The translations under genes and the position numbers were made by a program. 64,000 nucleotides of DNA. Origin: Drosophila miranda. Lineage: Eukaryota > Arthropoda > Insecta > Diptera > Drosophilidae. Within the stretch, counting starts at the first letter, position 1. Every line of letters begins with the position of its first letter. The stretch spans positions 7,672,001 through 7,736,000 of the forward strand of contig NC_046673.1 in the NCBI RefSeq assembly GCF_003369915.1. Direction: 5' to 3'. The notes beneath the pieces are model-generated. The model searched no databases and had not been told where the DNA came from. It was given only the letters and a program-made list of their open reading frames with translations. Shown piece after piece: positions 33,546 to 45,670 of this stretch.

Positions 33546-35370
33546 TTTGTAGCCTCGTGCCCCGTTCGGCCAGTTAGAATCGGCGTCTCAGCCGCCCAAA
33601 AGGTCATTTGCCCTGTGTCAGATCCGTAAAATTCGGTTTTTTCTTCTCGCTCACTCTGTACATATTCTGCTTGAAAGAATGGGCAATCATTTGCTGGTCT
33701 TTCGGCCTTGAAGGAGGGAGAAAAAGGTTTCTTTTGATTGAACAAAGGATTCGTAATAATCGAAGGGCTCTCAGATGTACCATCGGAGAGGGGAAGTGGG
33801 GGGAAATGGGAGTACATTTTGCTGTATTTTGAATTTATTTGAAATAAATCTTAGCCTTCCCTTTATTGTTGCTCGAGTCCCCCAACCGCACTAATCCCAC
33901 GGGCAATAATTATTCACACAACAATTCAAGCACTCAAGCACTCACCTTTGAACCCTTCCAACCCATGCAACTCTGCGCTTTTTAATTATTTTATTTACGC
34001 TTTTTTTGCGCTCTGTAGAATTTTGTGTAATCTTTTTTGCAATTGTTGCTTAGTTTTTTTTATTGCTTTTTTATTTATAATTGCTTTAATTGTTATTCAA
34101 GAAATGCGCCGAATGCGCCCCTCCCTTACAAATGCATTGCGACCCTCGATTCTTGATGAAATTTGCCCACCAACAAAGACAATTAATGCCGTATGGGTTT
34201 CATTTTTTGCAATTTGTTGTAATTGAGAGGCAGAGAGTGGACGAGGGGGGGCTGAAAGACGAGCTAGGCATGGGAAAGGGCTGCAAAAATTGTACAAAAA
34301 AAGTACACGCTTATTAGAGAATGCCTGTGTCTAAGAAATGCCCAAATCAAACACCAGAAAACAGAAAAACAGAAGAGCAGCAGGCCACAAACCCTCCTAC
34401 TCTCGTACTCTCGCTCGTTCCGCACTATAAACGCCCAGGCATGTCAAGTATACGACACGACAATCGCAGAGGAGATGCGATGAGAGAAGAGAACATTCAT
34501 AGAGAAGTGGCTTGTGGAGGAGAGAGAGATCAGCGTCTGCTGAAAACGAACGCCCAAGGAATGCAGGAAAAATCAAATCAAATCAAATGGACGAAACCAA
34601 AGGAATGCGGCTTTAACGATCGGCCAGAGGGAGAGAGAGGCAGAGAATAAGCACTCGACCAGGTCTTAAAGATGCTGTCAAGGTCGTTGGTGTTTGCCTT
34701 GAAAACAGCAACAGCAACAACAAAAAGATGCAACGAATGGAACTGGCAGGAAAACTGGTCTGTCGGTCGGTCAGTCTGCAAGAAGATGCACCCAAGCCGA
34801 ACCGAGAACGAAGAGGAGGAAGCCAGATGGTAAATAGCCAGATCGCTCTCTGCCTCCTCGCTGATTCGCTCTTGGGGCATTGTTCTTTTTCGGGCGGGGC
34901 GGCGGGGCGGGGTGGGCCTTCAAAAAGTGCTGGCAAAAAACAAAGAGTACTTGACTAATTAGCAGAAACATCAACAAAAATGATCATGACGATCATGAAG
35001 ATCCCCCTTCAATGTCCCTGTCTCTCTCTCTCTCTTTCTCTTCTTCTCGCTGGCTAAATGATCTCGAAAACAAATCTGACAAACGGCATTGTCTTCCTTA
35101 TGTTCTGCGCTTCCTTTCAATCTTTACATAACTTTCATGCCTCAAAGGTTTTTGGAGCTTTAAAAAAATGGCTTATGGCTTCCACACCAACAAAAATGCT
35201 GTCATCCATTAGCCAGCGGTTGAATGCACTGGGAAGGCCAAAGGGAGCTGTGTCCGTTCGTTTAGGGGACATTTGTTCAGCGTTTGAGTGATGGGGATAT
35301 TTTAGGATTGAACTCATGGATCGCAGTAGATGAGAGACTCTTTAAATATCTAGAGTAACTGACCCGTTAA
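33546..35370. other. Drak intron block
   Basis: Unique sequence. The region holds T-rich stretches (33990-34090) and a CT tract (35020-35040). No supported gene. Confidence 0.45.
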
Positions 35371-35379
35371 TAGTTAAAA

Positions 35380-35682
35380 AAAAAAATAATAAAAAAAATA
35401 TAAAATTAATAATATAAAATAAAAAAATAATAAATAATATAAAATAAAAAATAAATAATATAAAATAAAAAATAAATAATATAAAATAAAAAATAAATAA
35501 TATAAAATAAAAAATAAATAATATAAAATAAAAAATAAATAATATAAAATACAAAATAAATAATATAAAATACAAAATAAATAATATAAAATAAAAAATA
35601 AATAATATAAAATAAAAAATAAATAATATAAAATAAAAAATAAATAATATAAAATAAAAAATAAATAATATACAAAAAAATA

Positions 35683-35713
<31 letters not shown>

Positions 35714-36200
35714 TAATAAAAAATAAATAATAAAAAATAAAAAATAAATATTAAAAAATATTTAAAAAAATTCATAGATACAAAATAAATATTAAAAAAA
35801 TATATAAAAAATAAATATAAGAAAATAAATATAAAAAAATAAATATAAAAAATTAAATATAAAAAATTAAATATACAATAATAAATATAAAAAAATTAAT
35901 ATGAAAAATTAAATATACAAGAATATAATAAAATAAAAAACAATAGAAGATACAACAAATGATAACAGATACAACAAATAATAACAGATACAAAAAATAA
36001 AAGATACAAACAAAATAAAAAATACAAATAAAATAAAAACAAATAAAAAATACAAATAAAATAAAAACAAATAAAAAGATATATATGTATATTAAAAAAA
36101 GAATTTTAAATTAAAATAAAAATCAATTAATACATACAAAAAACGAAAAAAATTAAATTTACAAAATAAATAAAAAACCGAATAATAAATATATAAAAAT
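35380..36200. repeat. AT-rich array with 21-bp period
   Basis: Between about 35440 and 35670 the word AATAAATAATAT recurs every 21 bp (35471, 35492, 35513) with an A6 run once per unit. To the right it degenerates into ATAAATATAAAA and AATACAAATAAAAT repeats. Confidence 0.9.
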
Positions 36201-37140
36201 TAAAATTAATTTGTTATAGGATGTTTTAATTAGAACTTGAAGGATCATCCTTACCAATAATCCCAATAATCAAGTCAACTAAAAAAGGATTTAATGTCAT
36301 TTGTGGTTTTAATAAAAGATACAAATATACAAGAAAAAAATGTAGTTTTAAAGATATTTAAGCGAAGCTCACGTAACCATAATCCTATCCAGGTTTTGGT
36401 TTTGTTTTGTTTTTGACTCATTAAATGACATTTATTAGCATCCTTAACACGAACGAGCTTGAAGGTTTCTGTCTCTTTGAAAGGTGTCTCTCATTGTGGG
36501 CATTGTGTAGGCTTCTTTCTGCTTTTTTTGTCCGGGCTTAAGTATTTTTTGTCTGCCTTTAAAAGGTAATTAACACTCGGCTACGAAGAGCAACAATAGC
36601 CGCCGCAATTGAGAAGGAGAGGAGACTGGCAAAAGATAATTTGTTTTTAATTATTGAGATTTATTGATTTTTTTTCGCATCTCTCAGCCTTGAACTCTTG
36701 AACTCTTGCTTGTGTGCACGATGTGCGATTTTGAGAGCAAGGACTCTAAGATTTTGTATCTCCAATTAACCCAAAAGAATCTTCGTTTCGTTTCGGTTTG
36801 GGTCGGGGTCGTGGTCGGGTTTGGAACTCCTGAGTTTACGGAGCTTGGAGCTCTAAAAATAGCGCCATAACAGACAAAAATAAACATCAGAATAAGCACC
36901 ACATGGAGAGAATTGTTGCATTTATAGCTCCTCCCGGAGCTCCACCTCGGTACCGCTTTTAGCTTTAGAGCGGGGGTGGCCTTTGACCATTTTTTGTAGT
37001 TGAAAATGTATATTTTTTATGGCTGGAGACAAACAAATAGTCGCATGATGGGGCATTTTTATTTGAATATTATTGTTATTTTTGTTCTTTTTGTTTTCTC
37101 CTCCCTTCTTCTCTTCTAAATACCAAAAATAATGTATTCC
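36201..37140. other. Drak intron block
   Basis: Unique intronic sequence; GGTTTGGGTCGGGGTCGTGG-like G-rich short repeat near 36800. No gene is supported. Confidence 0.45.
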
Positions 37141-37178
37141 CTTCTCTCTCTCTTTATTTGTTTTTCAGGTAAAAGATG
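37140..37178 (+). promoter_or_regulatory. Candidate recursive-splice (ratchet) site 1
   Basis: A pyrimidine tract CTTCTCTCTCTCTTTATTTG and TTTTTCAG are directly followed by GTAAAAG, that is AG|GT at 37168|37169. A 3' splice site abutting a 5' splice site is the ratchet-point signature used in long Drosophila introns. It lies 16.3 kb after the Drak donor. Confidence 0.55.
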
Positions 37179-37309
37179 CTCAGATAATTCTTATTCGTAG
37201 TGTAAGTTTTCAAAAGGGATTGGTTGGCATCGACTAAGAGCCAGGCCAAGCCAAGCCAAGCCCAGAGGATGACCATATACCCCTTCTTTGCCAAGTACAG
37301 TACGCCCGT

Positions 37310-37500
37310 ATGTTGAGATTTGTCAGAGATTTTTGCCGAATCAATGAGCGAATCATAGATTATCGATCAAGCGCCCACAGAAGATCCTTCGGATCTCAGG
37401 AAGATCTAGAAGATCACTCGAATGAGCATGAATCCATGAATCCATCAGAAGAAAATGTAGATTTATCGAGAGATAAATACCCAAAATATCGATAGCTAAA
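37310..37500 (+). other. Short open frame of unknown status
   Basis: A 61-codon frame with mixed composition (SSAHRRSFGSQEDLEDHSNE). It has no domain I recognise and no splice context, and the AGATC words that create it are repetitive. Probably not a gene. Confidence 0.15.
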
Positions 37501-37519
37501 CAATATTAATTGCAACGAT

Positions 37520-38060
37520 CTGTATATAAAGTCGACGTGAAAGAGAATAATTTATCAATTAATTTTCGATGGGGACGAAATCAATTTATCGATTAATTTT
37601 CAATGGGAAAGGGATTTATTCTTCGATTTATTGTCGATTAATGAGCGATTTATGGTCGATGTAATGTCGATTTATTGTCTATTAACGATCGATTTATTGT
37701 CTATTAATTATCGATTAATTGTCGATGAATGGTCGATTTATTGTCTATTAATTATCGATTTATTGCCCATTAATTATCGATTTGTTGCCTATTAATTATC
37801 GATTAATTATACTTAATAATTTTCGATTTACCGTCGATTTATTTTTTGATTTTTTTGATTTATTATCGATTTATGAACGATTCATTATCGATTTGGTTTC
37901 TATTAATTATCGATTTAATTTCGATTTATTTTTTACTTCGATTAAGTACATGTTTATCGATTAATTATCAATATACCCCTAAAACATTCAACAAATATCG
38001 ATTAAAAAAACTAAGTTCGTGGAAATATGGTAAATTGATCGATTAATAATCGATATATGG
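37520..38060. repeat. ATCGATTAATT / GTCGATTTATT array
   Basis: About 540 bp in which TCGATT or its close variants recur every 10-25 bp, dozens of times, joined by TTATTG, AATTAT or AATTGT. The order is irregular, so it is not a simple tandem satellite. Perfect ATCGATTAATTATCGATT-like runs occur repeatedly. Confidence 0.9.
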
Positions 38061-38175
38061 CTTATTTTTGTGTCGTACATTTTAGATTCCGAATGTCTAA
38101 TACTTTGATAATGCCCTGATAATCTTTTGAGAGGCGACCAAGTATCGAAATGAATGTAAAGAAGAACAGAACTGT

Positions 38176-38216
38176 CCCCCCATCCATCCATCCATCCATC
38201 CAGCCATCCATCCACC
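38176..38216. repeat. (CCAT)n tetranucleotide repeat
   Basis: About nine CCAT units with one AGCC interruption. Confidence 0.9.
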
Positions 38217-38545
38217 AGATATCCATCCGATCGATTGACATCAGAGAACGATCAACGATCACGGGAAATTTCGCAATCAAGAGGATGGCGATGACGATGA
38301 TGATGGCAGGCGCAAGTAAATAGGGATCGCAAAATGCAGTCGATTGCTGGAAGATCCAACGATTCAATGTTTCTCTCTCTCTCTCCCTCTCTCTCCCTGT
38401 CTGGTTGGAAGACAAGTTTTTTGTTTGCTGTAGAACGAGCACACATTTCCAGGTTATAAACTTCAACTTTGAAGGGCCTTGCATAATTTGTGCCTCATTC
38501 CGAGCGTACAACCTGCAAACCGGCAGCGGCAGCTGGCTTAGAGAA

Positions 38546-38546
38546 A

Positions 38547-38588
<42 letters not shown>

Positions 38589-38600
38589 GGGAGATCGGTA
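38546..38600. repeat. (GA)n tract
   Basis: About 50 bp of GAGAGAGA with GGGA interruptions. A further shorter GA tract lies at 38655-38670. Candidate GAGA-factor/CLAMP binding. Confidence 0.9.
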
Positions 38601-38679
38601 AAGCATGAAAAGATGATGAACAAGTTCTAAAAGAGGGAGATAGAGCGGTGGAAAGAGAGAGAGAGAGGAAAGGAAAGTC

Positions 38680-40620
38680 CCAAGTCGGAGTCGGTGGGAA
38701 GTCAAAGCACTTTAAAGCACTTTGAACTTTTACAGTACACGAGTATCTGTCTCTATACAGAGATTCATTTGTATCTGTGTATCTGTGTATCCGTGTGTGT
38801 GCAGGGAACTGTAGCTACAGCCACAGTTTGGTTAATGAATAGAAAAGAACTTCTACAAATAAATAAATAAAAATGTGTTGTGGCAAACGGTAAATTATCT
38901 CTCCATTGAAGCAGCATCGCGTTGCACAATTGAAACGATATTCTATCGTTTTCGAAAGTATCTCAACAGAGATGCACATCTGGCAGATATATTCCATGTT
39001 TAAACAGCTTTCTTTCCATATCTTGATTCGATTTTGTTGTTCAAATTGTATAGAAATTCAACGGTAATTGATTGCCAGTGAAAAGAAGACGATGATAATG
39101 ATGATCGTTGATCGTTGATCGCTGATCGTCGATCGTCCATCGATCGATCGATCGATCAGTTTTAGGCACTGCCGAAATGTAATTTCATTAACCTTAACAT
39201 TGTTCAACTGTCGTGGATGTATCTGTATCTGTGTAGCTGTGTATCTATTCGATTCATAACCATTGATTGATTCTCTTTCGCATCAGTCGTTCAACGACTT
39301 GTCAAGTCATGCAGAACGGAACCCCAAACAACAAAAACAAAAAATAAATAAATAAAGACTCTTCTTCAATGGTTAAGCACCCCTGCCCCGCCACCCCTCT
39401 CCCCTAATTGCCAAAAGTTTCCCCCGAAAACGGAACGAAACGATCGCTTGAGATATTTGTCAAAAGATGGCCAGGGGGGCTTCAGGGGTTACAGTGTTTT
39501 TTGGGGGGGGGGGGGGGTCTTTAAATTACTCACAAAAGTTCAATGTCAAGATTTTCGTTCACTTTTTCAGATGTTTTTCGTGGATTTCCTGCCTGCAACA
39601 GTTTGTTGAACTTCCATTTGCGCTTTTTTGGAGATTTTTCACAGCGAAATAAATCACCCAAAAATTGTTAGTGCTCTACAGAGAACCCCCCAAAGCAGTA
39701 ACCCTCTAAATTCTGTGATTATTGGCAATCAAAGATCTCCAAAGACCTCTGGGATTATATGGAATAAATAATGAAACAGCTACAGCTACAGATACACACT
39801 CTTGTAGCTAAAAGATACTTTTTGCTTGGCATCCAAAAGACACAAACTCCAATTTGGCGCGGCATTTTGCCGTTAGTCATGCATATAAATATCTGTATCT
39901 GTATCTATATATATTTAAAGCTCTCTGGCAAATATTTGAAACTTGAAATACAAAAAACTTCTTGGAAAACATACCACAGATACAGATACAGATACATACA
40001 TAAGTGTATCTCTATCTGTATCTGCCAACACAGCAAATATACTCTTCAAAAGTATTTTGTGGGCATTTTTTTTTGGGAGCATTTCGAGCCAGTTTCAGGT
40101 TTACTTGGCGCTGTACAAGTAGCATATAATAAGAGACGGAGAACGGTGTGCTCTGTGCTCTCTGCGTATGTGTGTGTGGCTTGGAAACGACCTTTGCGAG
40201 CATTTTTGTATTTTTTTTTTTTATTACTCGACGGCTACCAAAGTGGGCAGCGGCACACACTCGGAGAGAGAGAGAGGGAGGGAGAGGGCGCAAAATCAAA
40301 CCAGATCACAACTCTGAGAGTAGGCCAATCTTCGGACCATTCTGCACTTGTCCCAGGAGGAAAACCCTAATGGATTGGGCTCACATTATGGTAATCTCTG
40401 TACGATCAAGTTTAAAGACAGCCCACGTGGCGGCGAATGAATCATTCCGGCAAAAGTAAGCCACGAGTACGACTCCATTGAGAACTAGTCGAACAAATGT
40501 ACGATACACCATGTATCTCTCAAGGGGAGTCTAGTCTATCAAAGCCATCAAGAGCGAACAATGACAGATCTTAGCTCTAGGAAGGGTACATAATCTTTCA
40601 ATGCCTTCACTTGGACTTCC
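38680..40620. other. Drak intron block
   Basis: GTATCTGT words near 38745-38795, GATCGTTGATCG repeats at 39100-39160, a G-run at 39503-39517, inverted TATCTG/CAGATA repeats at 39890-40025 and a GA tract at 40263-40285. No gene is supported. Confidence 0.45.
39890..40025. repeat. Inverted TATCTG / CAGATA repeats
   Basis: TATCTGTATCTGTATCTATA at 39890-39910 faces ACAGATACAGATACAGATAC at 39975-39997, which in turn faces TATCTCTATCTGTATCTG at 40005-40022. This gives alternative hairpins. Confidence 0.75.
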
Positions 40621-41545
40621 AAATATATTTAATATTTAAATTGAAACGAAATATCTTTCGTATTTAAAGTAAAAATATTTCATATTTAATAAAAAAATAT
40701 TTTTCATAGTTAAATTTAAAATATTTTCATGTTTAAAATAAATATATTTTATTTTTAATTTAAATATAATTCGTATTTAAAATAAAATTCAAATGCATTT
40801 AATATTTAAATTACAAAAAAAAAATTTTTATATTAAAAAAAAATATATTTCATATTAAAAAAAATATACTTCGTATTTGATTTAAGTATATTTCGTATGT
40901 AAAATATTTTAATGTTTAAATTCAAATATATTTAATATTTAAATACAAAATATTTCACACTAAAAATAAATATCTTTCGGATTTAAAATTAATATATTTC
41001 ATTTTTGATTTAAATATATTTTGTATCTAAAATAAAACAAAAATATTTAGCTAAAAATAAATATTTTCATATTTAAACACAAAATATTTCATATATGTTT
41101 TGAATATATTGAAATAAATATTTGAATATATTTCTTATTTAAATAAAAATATTTCATATTTAATTCAAAGATTTTTCATGTTTAAAATAAATATTTTTCA
41201 CAATTAAATCAAATATATTTAAATTTTAATCTAAAAATATTTCGTATTGAAAATAAAATTCAAATATAATTAATATTTAAAATTAGTATTTTCATATATA
41301 CATAAATTAAATATATTGCGTATTTAAATAAAAAATATTTTCATATTTAAAACAAATATTTTCTATTTTTTCATTTAAATTTGTATTTAAACTAAACTTC
41401 AAATATATTTCATCTAAAAATAAATATATTAAAATTAAATATTTTCATATTTAAATTAAATATGTAAAAATAAATAATTTCATATTTAAAATAAATATAT
41501 GTATTTCCAAAAAATGCACCTAATATATGTTTTATATATATATTT
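40620..41545. repeat. Degenerate ATATTTAAAT array
   Basis: Over 900 bp built almost only from ATATTT, CATATTTAAA and AAATAAATATAT words, with a TTTC(A/G)TATTTAA core recurring tens of times at irregular spacing. No frame or hairpin stands out. Confidence 0.85.
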
Positions 41546-42054
41546 TAAAGTGATTTATATTCAGATTGAATATGGGCTGTTTTTGTTATCACTTTTTTAG
41601 TCTTACTGCCAAAACCCTGGAAGAAGCACATCCTTCTATGCTATTCCTCATTTATGGCCACAAATAACCCAAATACGAGCCTAATGGCAATCGAGAGATT
41701 TGCCAAAGCCGCAGCGAATCTCAAGCACAATTTTCTTGCCACATCTCCATACGATTCCATTGGCGTTTGCTCCAAACTCCAAACTCCTTTGCATCCGGCT
41801 ACAGTTTGATGATTATCATTACCGATCGTCGTCATCGTCAGCGTCTCTCTCTCATCCAAAACTGTCACATTAACTTTGATGAGGTGCTGTATGGTGTATC
41901 GTGTATGGATGGATGCTGGAGCTGGCTGGAGTTGGAGCTGAGAAAAGAGGCAACCGAAAGTAATCGTCGCTTGGCTTTGGAAAAGTGCAGAAATGCCCGG
42001 GCGCAAGCGAAAACCGAAGAAGAAATTTTTATATGTATATATATATTTTTTTTG

Positions 42055-42087
<33 letters not shown>

Positions 42088-42790
42088 CTTGTTGCGCTTT
42101 TTGCTTTTCTTTTAACTTTCACCTGAAGCCGGCGACGGCGACGGCGACAACCCAGCGGCAAAAAAGCACAGCATTAGAAGTCATCATTATGACGATCATG
42201 ATGGAGTTTTGCTATGAAGTCTAGTCGCAAAAATTAACGCATACCGAGAGCAAAAGAGCAAAAGACCAGAGAGCGCAGAGCAGAGAGCATGCTGCGTTGT
42301 GTGGCAATGTCACTGTGCTCTGGTGGCCATAAAGCAACAAATTGTGGCAAGTAAATGGGACCGGCTCCCCTCCCCCACTCTGTGGGGCTCCATCTCGTGT
42401 GTGCGCCCATCTGTTCCCCTTTTATCTTAGAAAGTTTTCATATCTCGTACGCATGCCGCATACCTTTGCAGAAAGGAAACATAATACTTGATCGAAGGCC
42501 CCCCACTCCCCTGTGCCATGCGATACGTGAGAGCCCAAGTGAAGGTTTTCCTTTCCTCCTTGTGGCATTGAACCTTCGCCTGCCCCTCTCTCTGATGGCC
42601 AGAGATCAAAGAGCCGATTGATCCGAACATACTAAATATTAATTGAAGCAAAGACTAAAGTTTCCCTTGGGTTAAGCAAGAGTCGAAGAAAATTTAAAAA
42701 AATATAATAAACTAAAATAAAATAAACTACTACATAATGAGATATAATTAATAATAAAAATTGGTACTAAAATAATACCTACCTACATAA
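41546..42790. other. Drak intron block
   Basis: Unique sequence of more balanced composition with a T-rich stretch at 42035-42120 and GGCGACGGCGACGGCGAC near 42129-42150. No gene is supported. Confidence 0.45.
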
Positions 42791-43190
42791 TACAAATTAC
42801 AAAATATTAAAAATAATCAATAAAAATAAATAATAAAAACAATAATAGAAAAAAAAACAATAAAAATAGACACTACAAATAAATAGAATACAAATAAATA
42901 ATAAAAAAAAACAATAAAAATAAACACTAAAAATAAATAATAAAAGAAAATAATAAAAATAGAAAAATAAATAATACAAAAAAGTAATAAAAATGCACAA
43001 TAGAAACAAATAGCAAATAATAAAAATAGATAATAAAAATAAATAGAGAAATAAAAATAAATAGTGAAAATAAAAAATGAAAAGAAAAAGTGAAAATAAA
43101 AAAGAAATAGTGAAAATAAAAAGTAAATAGTAAAAAAATAAAAAAATAAATAGTGAAAATAAAAAGTAAATAGTAAAAAAATAAAAAAAA
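42790..43190. repeat. AT-rich array (AATAATAAAAATAAA type) abutting a mini-me-like element
   Basis: Irregular AAATAATAAAAATA units, later AAATAGTGAAAATAAAA. It runs without a gap into the ACGAGG end of the element at 43191. Confidence 0.85.
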
Positions 43191-44182
43191 ACGAGGTGGA
43201 ACGTTGTGAGTTGCTGCGGACACCGCAACTCTACAGTTATACCCGATACTAAGTCAGTATGGCTCTCCTGCGGCAGACGCCGCTAATATTGAACCACACG
43301 ACAAAGAGTGCGTGCGAGAGAGACAGAAAATCAGTCTGAGCGTGACGTCGGGCGCTGCGTGGCCACTGCAAATTGATTTCTTGCTTTTGGCTACAAAATC
43401 TGATCCAGATTCAGCAATCTGATAGATATGGTCATTATCTATGATTCTGCGTTTTTAGTTTTCTCGAATGTGCAATATTGTGGATGCAACAGATTTTCGT
43501 CTTTTGTGGGGGCGGAAGGGGAAGGGGCGAAATTCTGAGATATACGTTTTATAGTGAGATCTAACAGAAGTGCGGATACCAAATTTGGTTACTCTAGCCT
43601 TAATATTCTCTGAGATTTGTGGATGCCCCAGATTTTCGTCCTTTGCGGGGGCGGAAGGGGGTGTGGCGAAATTTGGACACGAAACGGTCAAGGTCCGATA
43701 TCACAGGAGTGTGGATACCAAATTTGGTTGCTCTGGCTCTTATAGGTTCTGAGATCCTTGAACTCATATTTTGCAATTGACAAAACCGACCATGAAACCT
43801 GTGTGTTAGAGAGAGACAGAGCGAGATAGAATGAAATTGTTTTCTTGATTCTGGCTATAATCAATATACGATCTGGTTCAGATTTTGCACTGTAGAAGAT
43901 ATGGTTATCCTCACCGATTCTGCGTTTTTGGTTTTATCGTATCTTTAAAAATGTGGATGCCACGGACGGACGGACGGACGGACGGACGGACGGACGGACG
44001 GACGGACGGACGGACGGACAGACGGACAGACAGACAGGGCTCAATCGACTCGGCTATTGATGCTGATCAAGAATATATATACTTTATGGGGTCGGAAACG
44101 ATTCCTTCTGGACGTTACACACATCCACTTTTACCACAAATCTAATATACCCCAATACTCATTTTGAGTATCGGGTATAAAA
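43191..44182 (+). mobile_element. Mini-me/DINE-1-like non-autonomous element, copy 1
   Basis: The left end ACGAGGTGGAACGTTGTG is followed by a stem GAGTTGC..GCAACTC and TATACCCGATACT. The right end has AGTATCGGGTATA, an inverted copy of that 13-mer. Inside are two ~135-bp units with CAGATTTTCGTC and GGGGGCGGAAGG, a (GGAC)n microsatellite at 43963-44032, and the conserved ATCGACTCGGCTATTGATGCTGATCAAGA core followed by ATATATAT and GGGGTCGGAAACG. A GTCY microsatellite next to a TA-repeat core is what I recall for dipteran mini-me (DINE-1/INE-1-related) elements. No transposase is encoded. Confidence 0.8.
43963..44032. repeat. (GGAC)n tetranucleotide microsatellite
   Basis: About 12 GGAC units then GGACAGAC variants, inside the mobile element. 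Confidence 0.95.
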
Positions 44183-45235
44183 ACCATAAATAACACAAAT
44201 AAGTCAACAATAAAAATAAATAAATAATAGAAATAAAAACTAAAAATGCATGGTAATAAACCATAAAATATTGATAGATCGAATAAACTTCGAATTTTTT
44301 CGTATACCAATTTTGTATTAGCAGGGGGAGGACTCATTACTCCCCTCTGCTCCCATGTTCCCACGTTTTCTGGCCAAATTTTCCTGCAAGCTGTATTTTC
44401 CAGCAGAATCTGCATCTAAATTTGCGTAATTTTCAACAAATTGTAGACATTTTTGTGTCCTTTTGCTTATGGGAACATCAGTCCGCATATGGAACAGGTG
44501 GCTTAGAGTAGGAGTGGCAGAAGTCGAGTGGAAGAGTAAAAGAGAAGCGAAGCGAAGAGCTCTTTGATGACCTGCTTTTTTGCTACCCCTCCCTCTACCC
44601 CCCTCGGACGTATTCCAAACTCTTTTTTTCAAAGTACGTTATCTTTTGCCATGGCACACTGACGGAGCACACGGCACATAAAGCAGCCATTACCGCAACA
44701 CATTACCATTAAACCAGCGGCAGAAACCAAGAATTACAAAAGAACAAACAGGAGAGAGGCAGCTAGAGAGCGAGAGAGCAAGAGAGAGAGGCGAAGTATG
44801 GATATTTCCACGAAAGTCGAAGCTTTGGCTACCCTTCGGTAACCCGTGGATAAAGTAAAGCGATTTATATAGTACATGGCAATGGTTGTTGGTGCCTCCT
44901 GCAAGACCAAGTTTTTGTCTATAATTTGTTGCTCTTCTGACACGCCCACTCCTCCTCTTGAAGACTTCATAAACATACATATAGTGTCTCTGTATCTGTA
45001 TCTGTCTCTGTCTCTGTATCTTCATGTGTGTAACCACTGAGTGACCTTAGAACTCAAAAGAGCAACAATAGTGGAGGCAGCGGCAGAGTAAGAAGCCCGT
45101 GGAATGATGGATCGTTGTGTAAAAGAGCGACTAAAGATTGAAGTTCACGGAATACCCTAAAAAATTATCATGTAAATGGTTGAAAAAAAGAATAGAAGAA
45201 GGAAAACAATTAATTTCTATGCTAATATCTTAAAT
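44183..45235. other. Drak intron block
   Basis: Short AT-rich stretch next to the element (44183-44270), a GA tract at 44762-44795 and CTGTATCTGTATCTGTCTCTG at about 44988-45020. No gene is supported. Confidence 0.45.
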
Positions 45236-45239
45236 ATAA

Positions 45240-45670
45240 TTTAAATAAATATATAAAAAAAATATATAATAAAAATATATAATAAAAATATATAATAAAA
45301 ATATATAATAAAAATATATAATAACAATATATAATAAAAATATATAATAAAAATATATAATAAAAATATATAATAAAAATATATAATAAAAATATATAAT
45401 AAAAATATATAATGAAAATATATAATGAAAATATATAATAAAAATATATAATAAAAATATATAATGAAAATATATAATAAAAATATATAATGAAAATATA
45501 TAATAAAAAAATATATAATGAAAATATATAATAAAAATATATAATGAAAATATATAATACAAATATATAATGAAAATACATATATAATAAAAATACATAT
45601 ATAATAAAAATACATATATAATAAAAATATATAATAAAAATATATAATGAAAATATATAATAAAATGAAA
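45240..45670. repeat. AATATATAATAAA array with 13-bp period
   Basis: About 30 tandem copies of a 13-bp unit with T/G variation (AATGAAAATATAT) and a few 3-7 bp slips. It explains the overlapping Ile/Tyr/Phe frames on the minus strand. Confidence 0.95.

Noticed and set aside
43455..43691. 78-codon frame nearly identical to one at 62370-62606
   Set aside because: Similarity exists because both are copies of the same non-coding mobile element; frame is not kept in copy 2.
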